Source: Kluyvera ascorbata_C (GTDB lineage Bacteria > Pseudomonadota > Gammaproteobacteria > Enterobacterales > Enterobacteriaceae). From it: a stretch of 64,000 bases of DNA. The stretch covers positions 1 through 64,000 of the forward strand of contig NZ_JBIQOI010000004.1 in the NCBI RefSeq assembly GCF_044197065.1, read 5' to 3'. The notes below the pieces were generated by a model. It ran no database searches, was not told where the DNA came from, and saw nothing but the letters and a program-made list of their open reading frames with translations. Both the position numbers and the translations under genes were made by a program. Below, one piece after another: positions 1 to 8,483 of the stretch; the first letter of the stretch is position 1, and the number at the start of each line of letters is the position of its first letter.

Positions 1-161
1 CAGGACGGGTTCTGTGGGTTATGGTTCAGAAAATCACGCCACAGGACTTCGGCAATGTCAGCCATACCCATAGGGGCACCCGGGTGACCGGAATTGGCTT
101 TCTGTACTGCGTCCATGCTCAGCGCACGAATAGCATTAGCAAGCTCTTTACGTGAGGACAT
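1..161 (-). CDS. tktA: Transketolase, 5' end only
   Basis: Only the first 53 or so codons lie in the window; the gene runs off the left edge. The N-terminus reads MSSRKELANAIRALSMD, followed by the SGHPGAPMGMA motif, which is the thiamine-diphosphate enzyme transketolase. It moves two-carbon units between sugar phosphates in the cytoplasmic non-oxidative pentose phosphate pathway. The start ATG is the complement of bases 159-161. It is divergent from loiP, as in E. coli. TktA rather than TktB is chosen from the neighbours (loiP, speB, speA). Confidence 0.93.
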   Translation of the reverse strand, partial: MSSRKELANAIRALSMDAVQKANSGHPGAPMGMADIAEVLWRDFLNHNPQNPS

Positions 162-429
162 TTTGACTCCAGTTCGGACTGTTGAAGGCAACCCTAACGT
201 CACGAGAGGCGCACGTTACGGGCTATGCCAGAAAAAAGTGTCAACAATGTAACCTATGCGACAAAGCATGTACATGGAGCATCCTTTTGCCACTTCAGAA
301 ATCTCTGGAACAGAGGTTAACAAGATGTAATCCACTCGCTCGTAAGCCGCGATATTCTTTATACTTACGCTTAACTCTGGTGGTGCAGTTCCAGAGCATT
401 TTCAGATAAACGACTTTGGAAGCAATCTC

Positions 430-1188
430 ATGAAGAAACGGGCGATGATTCTGGCGTTTGGCGCGACTTTACTGCTAAGCGGCTGCCAGAATATGGATTC
501 AAATGGCTTATTAAGCTCGAGCACCGGCGCTTTGCAGGCATTTTCCTTGAGCGATCAACAGGTTCAGGCGCTAAGCGACCAGGCCTGTAAGGATATGGAC
601 AGTAAGGCTACCATCGCACCAGCAGACAGCGCTTATGTTCAGCGACTCAATAAGATAGCGGCGGCGCTTGGCGATAACATTAACGGTCAGCCAGTGAACT
701 ACAAAGTCTACGTGGCGAAAGACGTCAACGCCTTCGCCATGGCCAACGGCTGTATCCGTGTGTATAGCGGCCTGATGGATCTGATGAATGATAATGAAGT
801 CGAAGCTGTGGTTGGCCACGAAATGGGCCACGTTGCGCTCGGCCACGTGAAGAAAGGAATGCAGGTGGCGATTGGCACCAACGCCCTACGCGCTGCAGCG
901 GCATCCGCTGGCGGCATCGTGGGAAGCTTGTCGCAGTCACAGCTTGGCGATCTTGGCGAAAAACTGGTGAACTCGCAGTTCTCTCAGCGTCAGGAGTCGG
1001 AAGCCGATGACTACTCTTATGATCTGCTGCGCAAGCGAGGGATCAACCCGACCGGGCTTGCCACCAGCTTCGAGAAGCTGTCTAAACTCGAAGATGGTCG
1101 TCAAAGCTCCATGTTTGACGATCACCCTGCTTCTCAGGCGCGTGCCCAGCATATCCGCGACCGCTTACAGGCGGACGGCATTAAATAA
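430..1188 (+). CDS. loiP: Outer-membrane lipoprotein metalloprotease LoiP (M48 family)
   Basis: A 252-residue M48 zinc peptidase. The N-terminus is a lipoprotein signal with the lipobox cysteine at residue 19 (LLSGC), so the mature protein should be lipid-anchored, probably in the outer membrane as in E. coli. The zinc motif HEMGH is at about residues 130-134, and a downstream ESEAD segment supplies the third ligand. In E. coli, LoiP is induced by low osmolarity and partners with BepA. It is a single gene, followed by a strong hairpin at 1195-1216. Confidence 0.95.
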   Translation: MKKRAMILAFGATLLLSGCQNMDSNGLLSSSTGALQAFSLSDQQVQALSDQACKDMDSKATIAPADSAYVQRLNKIAAALGDNINGQPVNYKVYVAKDVNAFAMANGCIRVYSGLMDLMNDNEVEAVVGHEMGHVALGHVKKGMQVAIGTNALRAAAASAGGIVGSLSQSQLGDLGEKLVNSQFSQRQESEADDYSYDLLRKRGINPTGLATSFEKLSKLEDGRQSSMFDDHPASQARAQHIRDRLQADGIK

Positions 1189-1194
1189 TTATTC

Positions 1195-1222
1195 AGAGGG
1201 GCAATATTGCCCCTCTTGCTTT
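1195..1222 (+). terminator. Terminator after loiP
   Basis: A perfect 22-base palindrome (AGAGGGGCAA and its complement) lies seven bases after the loiP stop codon and is followed by a T-rich stretch. Confidence 0.75.
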
Positions 1223-1576
1223 GATAAGAAAAAAATATTAATAATGGCTAAATGGCATGAATTGATAATTTAAGCGCACGAACCGTTAAATATACGCAGA
1301 TATAGCATCCGTCAAATATATAAGCCGCTCCCGCCACACTCAAACATTTATCCTGGGTATTAAATCAAAAATATACTATTTACCTTTCAGGAAGTTCATT
1401 CGCCGTATTTTTAAATAGTCCAGAGGGTTTTAGCAAAGCCAGACGCGGCGCACCCTGCGTAGTACCTCTCAGCGACACATCCATTCATACAATGATTGCT
1501 TTTGATACTTATTCAGGCGAATATCCGAATTGTAACAACACAATTCGACCGTCAGATAAACAGAGAAGTTCCCTCC
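1223..1576. other. Intergenic region upstream of the porin gene
   Basis: About 350 bases with no convincing ORF. It is AT-rich around 1223-1420 and must carry the promoter of the OprD-type porin. I see no clear operator, repeat or structured RNA in it. Confidence 0.5.
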
Positions 1577-2845
1577 GTGAAAAAGAAATTAACGTTAATT
1601 GCTTTAAGTATTATTGCCTCTGCGCCAGCTTTTGCGAGCCAACAATCCGACAGCCAGGGTTTTATTGATGACAGCCACCTGGATCTCTTCTTACGTAACG
1701 CTTATATCAAACGCGATTATCGCGATGGGCTGCACGATAAGAGCGAATGGGGCCAGGGCTTTATCGCGACCTTTGAGTCCGGCTTCACCCAGGGCCCTAT
1801 CGGCTTTGGCGTAGACGGTATCGCCCAGTACGGCGTGCGTCTGGACGGCGGCCGCGGAAACAGCGGCGCGGGCGGTATCGACTTTTTCGCCCAGGATAAC
1901 GACGGCCGAGCAAAATCTGATTTAGCTAAATTCGGCGCAACCGCCAAAATGCGCTTCTCCAATACCGTACTGAGCTACGGTACCCAGCGCCCGGCGTTAC
2001 CGATTCTCTACGCCGACGATTCGCGTCTGCTGTATGAAACCTTCACCGGGACCATGCTGACCTCTAAAGAGATCGACGGTCTGGAAGTGAACGCCGGTTA
2101 CTTCACCGACGAGCAGCGTAAAAGCGACGACAGCCACAACAGCGGCCTGACGAGCATCACCTTCGGCGGCGCGAGCTATCAGTTTAACGACCAACTGAGT
2201 GGTGCACTGTACGCCTCTAACGTTGAAGACGTGCTGAACAAGCAGTACCTCGGCCTGAACTACGCACAGCCGCTGACGACTAGTCAGAAACTGGTCTTCG
2301 ACTTCAACGGCTATAACTCTCGCCTGGTTCAGGAATACGCCGACTCGCTGGATACCGGCCGCAGCAACAGTATCTGGAGCCTGGCCACCAGCTATATCTG
2401 GGATATTCACACCTTCAAAATTGCTTACCAGCAAAGCAGCGGCAGCACCGGCTATCACTACGGCAGCTACCAGGATCAGGGCGGCGTCGGTGACGGCGGC
2501 AATACCATCTGGCTGGCAAACTCTTACTGGTCTGATTTTAACGGTGAAGACGAACGTTCATGGCAGGCATCTTATGCGCTGGACTTTGGCAGACTGGGCT
2601 TACCGGGTCTGAGCTGGACCACCGCGTACGTTCGCGGCGATAACATCAAAACGGCGGAAACCAATAACGGTAAAGAGCACGAGTGGTTTAACCAGGTGCA
2701 GTACCAGGTCCAGGACGGCCCGGCGAAAGATCTGAAGTTTAAGGTCCGCTACTCGGTGCTGCGCGTTTCCAGCAACGCCAGCGACTATAACGTCAGCGGT
2801 AATGAAGTACGCGTTTATGTAGAGTATCCGTTCAACGCGTTCTAA
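1577..2845 (+). CDS. OprD-family outer-membrane porin
   Basis: 422 residues from a GTG start. An in-frame ATG at 1496 would add 27 residues in front of a normal signal peptide (KKKLTLIALSIIAS...AFA), so the GTG is preferred. The mature part begins with a GFIDDSHLDLFLRN block typical of the OprD superfamily, is rich in alternating aromatic and polar beta-strand segments, and ends in a C-terminal phenylalanine (VYVEYPFNAF), the outer-membrane assembly signal. OprD-type channels let small charged solutes such as amino acids or sugar acids cross the outer membrane; the substrate here is unknown. The adjacent speB and speA genes make a basic-compound substrate tempting but unproven. E. coli K-12 has no porin at this position. 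Confidence 0.85.
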   Translation: MKKKLTLIALSIIASAPAFASQQSDSQGFIDDSHLDLFLRNAYIKRDYRDGLHDKSEWGQGFIATFESGFTQGPIGFGVDGIAQYGVRLDGGRGNSGAGGIDFFAQDNDGRAKSDLAKFGATAKMRFSNTVLSYGTQRPALPILYADDSRLLYETFTGTMLTSKEIDGLEVNAGYFTDEQRKSDDSHNSGLTSITFGGASYQFNDQLSGALYASNVEDVLNKQYLGLNYAQPLTTSQKLVFDFNGYNSRLVQEYADSLDTGRSNSIWSLATSYIWDIHTFKIAYQQSSGSTGYHYGSYQDQGGVGDGGNTIWLANSYWSDFNGEDERSWQASYALDFGRLGLPGLSWTTAYVRGDNIKTAETNNGKEHEWFNQVQYQVQDGPAKDLKFKVRYSVLRVSSNASDYNVSGNEVRVYVEYPFNAF

Positions 2846-2854
2846 TCGTTGGGT

Positions 2855-2935
2855 GGTTCCCGGCGTCGCTGCGCTCGGCTGGGCTACATGTTAATCGTAG
2901 CCCGGCCGAGGCGTTTACGTCGACGCCGGGGAACC
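2855..2935. repeat. REP/BIME element downstream of the porin
   Basis: Two facing imperfect palindromes with the core CCCGGCGTCGCTGCGCTCGG and its complement form a REP pair between the convergent porin and speB genes. Related units recur at 8093, 19743, 25830 and 58642. Confidence 0.8.
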
Positions 2936-2947
2936 TCCGCGAAGGCC

Positions 2948-3868
2948 TTACTCGCCCTTCTTCGCAGCCTGGATATACAGCATCTCCAGCGCCAGCGTCG
3001 CCGCTGCCAATGCGGTAATTTCGGACTGATCGTAGGCCGGAGCCACTTCAACCACATCCATCCCGACGATGTTCAGATCCTTCAGACCGCGCACCAGTTT
3101 AATGGCACGATCGGAAGTCAGACCGCCGATCACCGGCGTACCGGTACCCGGTGCAAACGCGGGATCCAGGCAGTCGATATCAAAGGTCAGGTAGACCGGC
3201 ATATCGCCAACGATCTGCTTCACCTGCGCGATGATGTCGTCCACGGTACGATCGTTCACCTGACCAGCGTCGAGCACGGTGAAGCCGTTGTCTTTGTCGA
3301 ACTCGGTACGGATACCAATCTGGACGGAATGGTTCGGATCGATCAGACCTTCGTTTGGCGCGGTGAAGAACATGGTGCCGTGGTCGAACTCGCAGCCATT
3401 AGCGTAGGTATCGGTGTGGGCATCGAAGTGCACCAGAGCCATTTTGCCGAAGTGCTTAGCGTGCGCGCGCAGCAGCGGCAGCGTGACGAAGTGGTCGCCG
3501 CCGAAGGAGAGCATGCGCTTGCCCGCCACCAGCAGTTTTTCCGCATGTGCCTGCAATTTTTCGCTCATCTCGCGGGCATCGCCGAAGGCGTAAACCAGGT
3601 CACCGCAGTCCACTACGTTCAGGCGCTCGCGCATGTCGAAGTTCCACGGGAAGCGGTTGTGCTCCCAGGCCAGGTTGGTGGAAACCTGACGAATGGCCGC
3701 CGGACCGTGACGGCCACCGGCGCGACCTGAGGTCGCCATATCAAACGGTACGCCAGTAATAACCCAATCCGCGTCGCTGTCGTACGGCATGAAGTTCATC
3801 GGCAGACGAAGAAAACCAAACGCGTTGGAAACCAGGGAGTTGTCGTATTGATGACCCAAGGTGCTCAT
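2948..3868 (-). CDS. speB: Agmatinase
   Basis: A 306-residue ureohydrolase that cleaves agmatine to putrescine and urea, the second step of the arginine route to polyamines. The manganese-binding motifs of the arginase/agmatinase family are all visible: GGDHF, HFDAHTDTY and the DIDCLDPAFAPGTGTP block. It lies downstream of speA on the same strand. A strong hairpin with a long U tract sits only about 25 bases before its start codon, so its expression should depend on read-through or a local promoter. Confidence 0.97.
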   Translation of the reverse strand: MSTLGHQYDNSLVSNAFGFLRLPMNFMPYDSDADWVITGVPFDMATSGRAGGRHGPAAIRQVSTNLAWEHNRFPWNFDMRERLNVVDCGDLVYAFGDAREMSEKLQAHAEKLLVAGKRMLSFGGDHFVTLPLLRAHAKHFGKMALVHFDAHTDTYANGCEFDHGTMFFTAPNEGLIDPNHSVQIGIRTEFDKDNGFTVLDAGQVNDRTVDDIIAQVKQIVGDMPVYLTFDIDCLDPAFAPGTGTPVIGGLTSDRAIKLVRGLKDLNIVGMDVVEVAPAYDQSEITALAAATLALEMLYIQAAKKGE

Positions 3869-3893
3869 GTGCTGACCTCTTTTAAAATCACTG

Positions 3894-3939
3894 TAAAAAA
3901 AATCCCCTCCGCGTCGTTAGGCCCGACGAGGAAGGGATT
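3894..3939 (-). terminator. Terminator or attenuator between speA and speB
   Basis: On the minus strand AATCCC pairs with GGGATT and CGTCG with CGACG, followed immediately by a run of eight T. It ends about 25 bases before the speB ATG, so it either ends speA transcription or attenuates speB. Confidence 0.75.
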
Positions 3940-4030
3940 GATTTGGTAACTGCATATTTGCGGCGGATTATCGCCGTTAATTTGTACGGATTCAAGTGAG
4001 TGCCGTAAATGTGGCCGCCGCTGAACCCGA

Positions 4031-4099
4031 CTGCCGGATGGCGGCTTCGCCTTATCCGGCCTACTTTCGTAGGCCCGGTAAGCGCAGCGCCACCGGGCA
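4031..4099. repeat. REP element pair downstream of speA
   Basis: A palindrome of the type TGCCGGATGGCGGCTTCGCC / ATCCGGCCTAC is followed by a second unit (GTAGGCCCGGTAAGCGCAGC ... CACCGGGCA). It lies just after the speA stop codon. Confidence 0.8.
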
Positions 4100-4106
4100 T
4101 TTACCG

Positions 4107-6083
4107 TTACTCGTCTTCCAGATAAGTATAGCCGTACAAACCGGCCTCAAACTCTTCCAGGAACTGCTGCTGCAGCTCAGCGTCGAGATCGGTGTTTTTC
4201 ACCTGGTCACGGAACTGCGTCAGCAGGGTGTTCGGGTCTAGCTGTACGTACTGCAGCATATCCGCCACGGTATCGCCTTCATCAGACAGCTCCACTTCCA
4301 CGCTACCGTCAGGGAAGACAAACACGTCAACCGCTTCGGTATCGCCGAACAGGTTGTGCATGTTACCGAGGATCTCCTGATATGCCCCAACCATGAAGAA
4401 GCCCAGCATCGGCGGGTTCTCTGGGTCGTATTCCGGCATCGGCATGGTGGTCGCAATCCCGTCGCCGTCGACGTAGTGGTCGATAGCACCGTCGGAGTCA
4501 CAGGTAATATCCAGCAGCACCGCACGGCGCTCCGGCACCTGATTCAGCCCTTCCAGCGGCATCACCGGGAACAGCTGATCGATACCCCACGCATCCGGCA
4601 TAGACTGGAACAGCGAGAAGTTGACGTAAATCTTATCCGCCATACGTTCCTGGAGTTCGTCGATAATCGGACGGTGCGCGCGGTTGCTCGGGTCGAGCTG
4701 TTTCTGCACTTCGTGGCACATATTCAGATAAAGCTGCTCGGCCCACGCGCGCTCATGCAGGCTAAAGGTGCCTGAAGAGTAGCCGACGTGAATATCGTGC
4801 AGGTCCATCTGGCTGTCGTGCAGCCATTCGCGCAACGAGCGGCGATTGCCCGGCTCGTGCATCTCCTGCCAGGTTTCCCACATGCTTTGCAGCGCGCGCG
4901 GCGCATCGTTTGCAGGTGGAGTGGCTTCGGTATGTTCGCTACGCTCAACGCCGATAATGTTAGAAACCAGCACCGTGTGGTGCGCGGTAACCGCACGACC
5001 CGATTCGGTAATCACCGTCGGATGCGGCAGACCGTGCTCTTCACACGCGTCGCCAATCGCCCAGATGATGTTGTTGGCATATTCGTTCAGGCCGTAGTTC
5101 ACGGAGCAGTCGGACTGCGAGCGGGTACCTTCGTAGTCCACGCCCAAGCCACCGCCCACGTCGAAGCACTGAATGTTCACGCCAAGCTTGTGCAGCTCAA
5201 CGTAGAAACGGGCGGATTCACGTACGCCGGTGGCGATATCGCGAATGTTCGCCATCTGCGAGCCGAGGTGGAAGTGCAGCAGTTGAATGCTGTCCAGACG
5301 GCCACGCTCGCGCAGAATTTCCACCAGTTGCAGCACCTGGTTTGCCGCCAGGCCGAACTTGGATTTTTCGCCGCCGGAAGACTGCCATTTACCGGAACCC
5401 TGAGAGGCCAGACGCGCACGCACGCCAAGGCGTGGTACCACGTTCAGACGTTCGGCTTCTTCCAGTACGATGGCGATTTCGGACATCTTTTCGATAACCA
5501 GATAGACCTTGTGGCCCATCTTCTCGCCAACCAGCGCCAGACGAATGTATTCACGGTCTTTATAGCCGTTACAGACGATCACGCTACGGGTCATGCCCGC
5601 GTGTGCCAGCACCGCCATCAGTTCAGCTTTAGAACCGGCTTCCAGACCCAGCGGTTCGCCGGAGTGGATCAGGGATTCAATGACGCGACGATGCTGGTTA
5701 ACCTTTATAGGGTAAACCAGGAAGTAGTCGCCGTTGTAGCCGTAAGATTCACGCGCGCGTTTGAACGCCGCGTTAATCGAGCGCAGACGATGCTGCAGGA
5801 TCTGCGGGAAGCAGAACAGCGCAGGCAGACGCTGCCCCTGTGCTTCACGTGCTTTTACCAACTCGGCGAGGTCAACGCGCGCTTCCGGTACATCCGGGTC
5901 TGGACAGACGCTGATGTGGCCAAGCTCGTTGACGTCGTAGTAGTTATTGCCCCACCAGGCAATGTTGTATGTGCGTAGCATTTTGCTGGCTTCCTGGGAG
6001 CTCATCGCAACCTCCTGCATGGAACGTAGTACACCGCGTTCGCCTGCTGACGAATGCGAATCGAATGAAATGTCGTCAGACAT
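4107..6083 (-). CDS. speA: Biosynthetic arginine decarboxylase
   Basis: A 658-residue PLP-dependent enzyme of the alanine-racemase-fold class that decarboxylates arginine to agmatine. The start MSDDISFD matches the E. coli protein (658 residues) better than an in-frame ATG four codons upstream. The PLP lysine lies in YPIKVNQHRR near residue 127. The glycine-rich GGGLGVDYEG loop and the C-terminal CDSDGAIDHYVDGDG block, with its catalytic cysteine, are present. It is followed by speB, giving the agmatine route to putrescine. The small gene yqgB lies just upstream on the same strand. Confidence 0.97.
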   Translation of the reverse strand: MSDDISFDSHSSAGERGVLRSMQEVAMSSQEASKMLRTYNIAWWGNNYYDVNELGHISVCPDPDVPEARVDLAELVKAREAQGQRLPALFCFPQILQHRLRSINAAFKRARESYGYNGDYFLVYPIKVNQHRRVIESLIHSGEPLGLEAGSKAELMAVLAHAGMTRSVIVCNGYKDREYIRLALVGEKMGHKVYLVIEKMSEIAIVLEEAERLNVVPRLGVRARLASQGSGKWQSSGGEKSKFGLAANQVLQLVEILRERGRLDSIQLLHFHLGSQMANIRDIATGVRESARFYVELHKLGVNIQCFDVGGGLGVDYEGTRSQSDCSVNYGLNEYANNIIWAIGDACEEHGLPHPTVITESGRAVTAHHTVLVSNIIGVERSEHTEATPPANDAPRALQSMWETWQEMHEPGNRRSLREWLHDSQMDLHDIHVGYSSGTFSLHERAWAEQLYLNMCHEVQKQLDPSNRAHRPIIDELQERMADKIYVNFSLFQSMPDAWGIDQLFPVMPLEGLNQVPERRAVLLDITCDSDGAIDHYVDGDGIATTMPMPEYDPENPPMLGFFMVGAYQEILGNMHNLFGDTEAVDVFVFPDGSVEVELSDEGDTVADMLQYVQLDPNTLLTQFRDQVKNTDLDAELQQQFLEEFEAGLYGYTYLEDE

Positions 6084-6091
6084 AGCGAACC

Positions 6092-6223
6092 TCAATTATT
6101 TATAACAAGTGTAAAACAGTTAACTACTATCGCAGCGTGACGTTGCGATAACAACCCATATACAGCCTGAATAGGCAGCAGAACATGCTGGCGCCCCGAC
6201 TGTGCGACCGGTTTCTTATTCAT
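6092..6223 (-). CDS. yqgB: Small protein YqgB
   Basis: A 43-residue ORF starting MNKKPVAQ and ending VVNCFTLVINN, clearly related to E. coli YqgB, which also lies directly upstream of speA. The ATG at 6223 is used; a longer in-frame ORF reaches 6274 but has no counterpart in the family. It ends eight bases before the speA start, so the two are probably co-transcribed. YqgB is linked to acid response in E. coli, but its molecular function is not known. Confidence 0.8.
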   Translation of the reverse strand: MNKKPVAQSGRQHVLLPIQAVYGLLSQRHAAIVVNCFTLVINN

Positions 6224-6871
6224 ATCATTATAAAACAAGCACCTGAACACATTATGACGGTTCAGAGAAACCACGAGAAAACTCTTGTTTTGACAAGAGC
6301 GCCCTTGTTCAGTCTTCAGTTACCTACCGGCTCTGGAGTCCTGAGAAGCGCCGAAATGGGTATAACATCGGCTGGTATGCAAAGCAGAATGGAGGGTTGC
6401 GGGGAACATAGTCGCGCCAGGACGGCACGGTAGAATCAGCAGAATACAACGGTTCATTATCTCGTATCACCTCCACGGCCGCCCCGAAAGACGAACCTCA
6501 AGCCAAAGCAAAAGTCTTAGCCCGGCTGGAAGTGGCAACACGAAAAATGACGTGTGCTTTTTTGTATGAGCCGCGCGCGGCGTTTTATACCGATAACCTA
6601 CCTAAAATGCAAAATATAAATGCGCGCATTGCCAGCAGTGTCAGGAAAAATTTCCGTTAACCATTGCAACAGAATGCGAGCTATCTCAAAAAAAACTGGC
6701 AATGAGGTGAAGATGTGACCTAAAATAGCCGTCCAGATGTTAATCCATCTATACCGATTAACACTCAGACTGCCAGTGACGGCAACCATTAAGTCCGTGG
6801 TATAATCTTCCATCGTGATTATTCAATACAACAGTTTGAGCTAACCAAATTCTCATTGGGTGATATTAAAT
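6224..6871. other. Long intergenic region between yqgB and metK
   Basis: About 650 bases hold the divergent speA/yqgB and metK promoters. The metK side carries MetJ-box-like repeats (6727-6758) and a TATAAT hexamer at 6801-6806. A 71-codon ORF on the minus strand (6598-6813) sits where E. coli annotates yqgD but has no ribosome-binding site. Nothing else is recognisable. Confidence 0.5.
6727..6758 (+). promoter_or_regulatory. MetJ box array upstream of metK
   Basis: Four consecutive 8-base units (AGCCGTCC, AGATGTTA, ATCCATCT, ATACCGAT) resemble the met box AGACGTCT, the first three matching at 5-6 of 8 positions. metK is a classical member of the methionine regulon repressed by MetJ with S-adenosylmethionine. 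Confidence 0.6.
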
Positions 6872-8026
6872 ATGGCAAAACACCTTTTTACGTCCGAGTC
6901 TGTATCTGAAGGGCATCCTGACAAAATCGCTGACCAAATTTCCGACGCCGTGCTGGATGCCATCCTCGAGCAGGATCCGAAAGCCCGCGTAGCGTGTGAA
7001 ACCTACGTCAAAACCGGTATGGTGCTGGTCGGTGGTGAAATCACCACTAGCGCATGGGTTGATATCGAAGAGATCACCCGTAAAACCGTTCGCGAAATTG
7101 GCTATGTGCATTCTGATATGGGCTTTGATGCCAATTCTTGTGCCGTACTGAGCGCTATCGGTAAGCAGTCTCCGGACATCAACCAGGGCGTTGACCGTGC
7201 CGATCCGCTGGAACAGGGTGCAGGCGACCAGGGTCTGATGTTTGGCTATGCGACCAACGAAACCGACGTGCTGATGCCAGCGCCAATCACCTACGCACAC
7301 CGTCTGGTGCAGCGTCAGGCTGAAGTGCGTAAAAACGGCACCCTGCCATGGCTGCGTCCTGACGCTAAAAGCCAGGTCACCTTCCAGTACGACGACGGTA
7401 AAGTTGTTGGTATTGATGCGGTGGTTCTGTCTACTCAGCACGCTGAAAGCATCGATCAGAAATCCCTGCAAGAAGCAGTGATGGAAGAGATCATCAAGCC
7501 TGTTCTGCCTACCGAATGGCTGAACGCATCGACCAAATTCTTTATCAACCCAACCGGTCGTTTCGTTATCGGTGGCCCAATGGGTGACTGTGGTCTGACC
7601 GGTCGTAAAATCATCGTGGATACCTACGGCGGCATGGCTCGTCACGGTGGCGGTGCATTCTCCGGTAAAGATCCTTCTAAAGTTGACCGTTCTGCAGCCT
7701 ACGCAGCACGCTATGTGGCGAAAAACATCGTTGCCGCTGGCCTGGCTGACCGCTGTGAGATTCAGGTTTCCTACGCTATCGGCGTGGCTGAACCAACGTC
7801 CATCATGGTGGAAACCTTCGGTACTGAGAAAGTGCCTGCTGAGCAGCTGATTGGTCTGGTTCGCGAGTTCTTCGACCTGCGTCCATATGGCCTTATCCAG
7901 ATGCTGGATCTGCTGCACCCAATCTACAAAGAGACGGCAGCATACGGTCACTTCGGTCGCGAAACCTTCCCATGGGAAAAAACCGACAAAGCAGCTCAGC
8001 TGCGCGAAGCGGCTGGCCTGAAATAA
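6872..8026 (+). CDS. metK: S-adenosylmethionine synthetase
   Basis: 384 residues, the standard length, starting MAKHLFTSES; an upstream in-frame ATG (MILN-) is discounted. It makes S-adenosylmethionine from methionine and ATP in the cytoplasm. Family motifs are intact: GHPDKIADQISD near the N-terminus, the GAGDQGLMFGYA ATP-binding hexapeptide region, and the GGGAFSGKDPSKVDRS P-loop-like segment. Expression is probably repressed by MetJ through the boxes at 6727-6758. A hairpin and T-run follow the gene. Confidence 0.98.
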   Translation: MAKHLFTSESVSEGHPDKIADQISDAVLDAILEQDPKARVACETYVKTGMVLVGGEITTSAWVDIEEITRKTVREIGYVHSDMGFDANSCAVLSAIGKQSPDINQGVDRADPLEQGAGDQGLMFGYATNETDVLMPAPITYAHRLVQRQAEVRKNGTLPWLRPDAKSQVTFQYDDGKVVGIDAVVLSTQHAESIDQKSLQEAVMEEIIKPVLPTEWLNASTKFFINPTGRFVIGGPMGDCGLTGRKIIVDTYGGMARHGGGAFSGKDPSKVDRSAAYAARYVAKNIVAAGLADRCEIQVSYAIGVAEPTSIMVETFGTEKVPAEQLIGLVREFFDLRPYGLIQMLDLLHPIYKETAAYGHFGRETFPWEKTDKAAQLREAAGLK

Positions 8027-8044
8027 GGTTTACCCGTTTTGATG

Positions 8045-8071
8045 AAAGCCAGCCTTGTGCTGGCTTTTTTT
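8045..8071 (+). terminator. Terminator of metK
   Basis: AAAGCCAGC, loop CTTGT, GCTGGCTTT, followed by a run of T, 18 bases after the metK stop. Confidence 0.9.
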
Positions 8072-8092
8072 ATGCCTGTAGCTTTGGGAGCT

Positions 8093-8124
8093 GTTCCCGG
8101 CGTCGCTGCGCTCGGCCGGGCTAC
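8093..8124. repeat. Single REP unit
   Basis: TTCCCGGCGTCGCTGCG / CTCGGCCGGGCTAC, the same unit family as at 2855, between metK and the galP control region. Confidence 0.75.
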
Positions 8125-8201
8125 GAGCCATGTACCGGGGAAATACCCGCACCACAGCATTCATCTCTTTTACGTAACAATTTACAGTTACACACAATTT
8201 T

Positions 8202-8217
8202 GTGAAAGCGATTACAT
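8202..8217 (+). promoter_or_regulatory. Distal GalR/GalS-type operator
   Basis: GTGAAAGCGATTACAT is a 16-base imperfect palindrome with the central CG of LacI-family operators and close to the gal internal operator type. It lies 182 bases upstream of the better operator at 8384. Confidence 0.55.
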
Positions 8218-8383
8218 TAATAGTACCGCGCTACACAAGCCTTCATCGCAAGCCATGAAACACCTTTTCATATTAATGCTTCATGTTTCAGTAAAGTCTC
8301 ATTATTGGTATTTTCATTTTTCTTAAAACACAATCAACATCATGATTTTATTGATATTTAACCAAACCATAACCTAAACATCA

Positions 8384-8399
8384 GTGTAACCGATTACAC
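8384..8399 (+). promoter_or_regulatory. GalR/GalS operator upstream of galP
   Basis: GTGTAACCGATTACAC is a near-perfect palindrome matching the gal operator consensus GTGTAANCGNTTACAC. It lies just upstream of a CRP site and the galP promoter, so repression relieved by galactose is expected. Confidence 0.85.
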
Positions 8400-8402
8400 A
8401 GT

Positions 8403-8418
8403 CGTGATTGTAATCACA
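8403..8418 (+). promoter_or_regulatory. CRP site of the galP promoter
   Basis: CGTGA-TTGTAA-TCACA fits the TGTGA-N6-TCACA consensus except for the first base. A -10-like element (CATACT/TACTCT) lies about 20 bases downstream, as expected for a class II CRP promoter. Confidence 0.8.
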
Positions 8419-8483
8419 TTTTTTTACTACATACTCTCCTACCCTAAGCATCGATAGAATCAATGACTCAATTGGAGAGCATC

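Noticed and set aside
182..409. 75-codon plus-strand ORF between tktA and loiP
   Set aside because: Unusual composition, no ribosome-binding site, and it lies in the divergent promoter region.
2849..3730. Long plus-strand ORF of 293 codons
   Set aside because: It is the antisense shadow of speB, with histidine- and glutamine-rich translation typical of a reverse frame.
6598..6813. 71-codon minus-strand ORF where E. coli annotates yqgD
   Set aside because: It overlaps the metK control region, has no ribosome-binding site, and I cannot recall the E. coli sequence well enough to claim homology.
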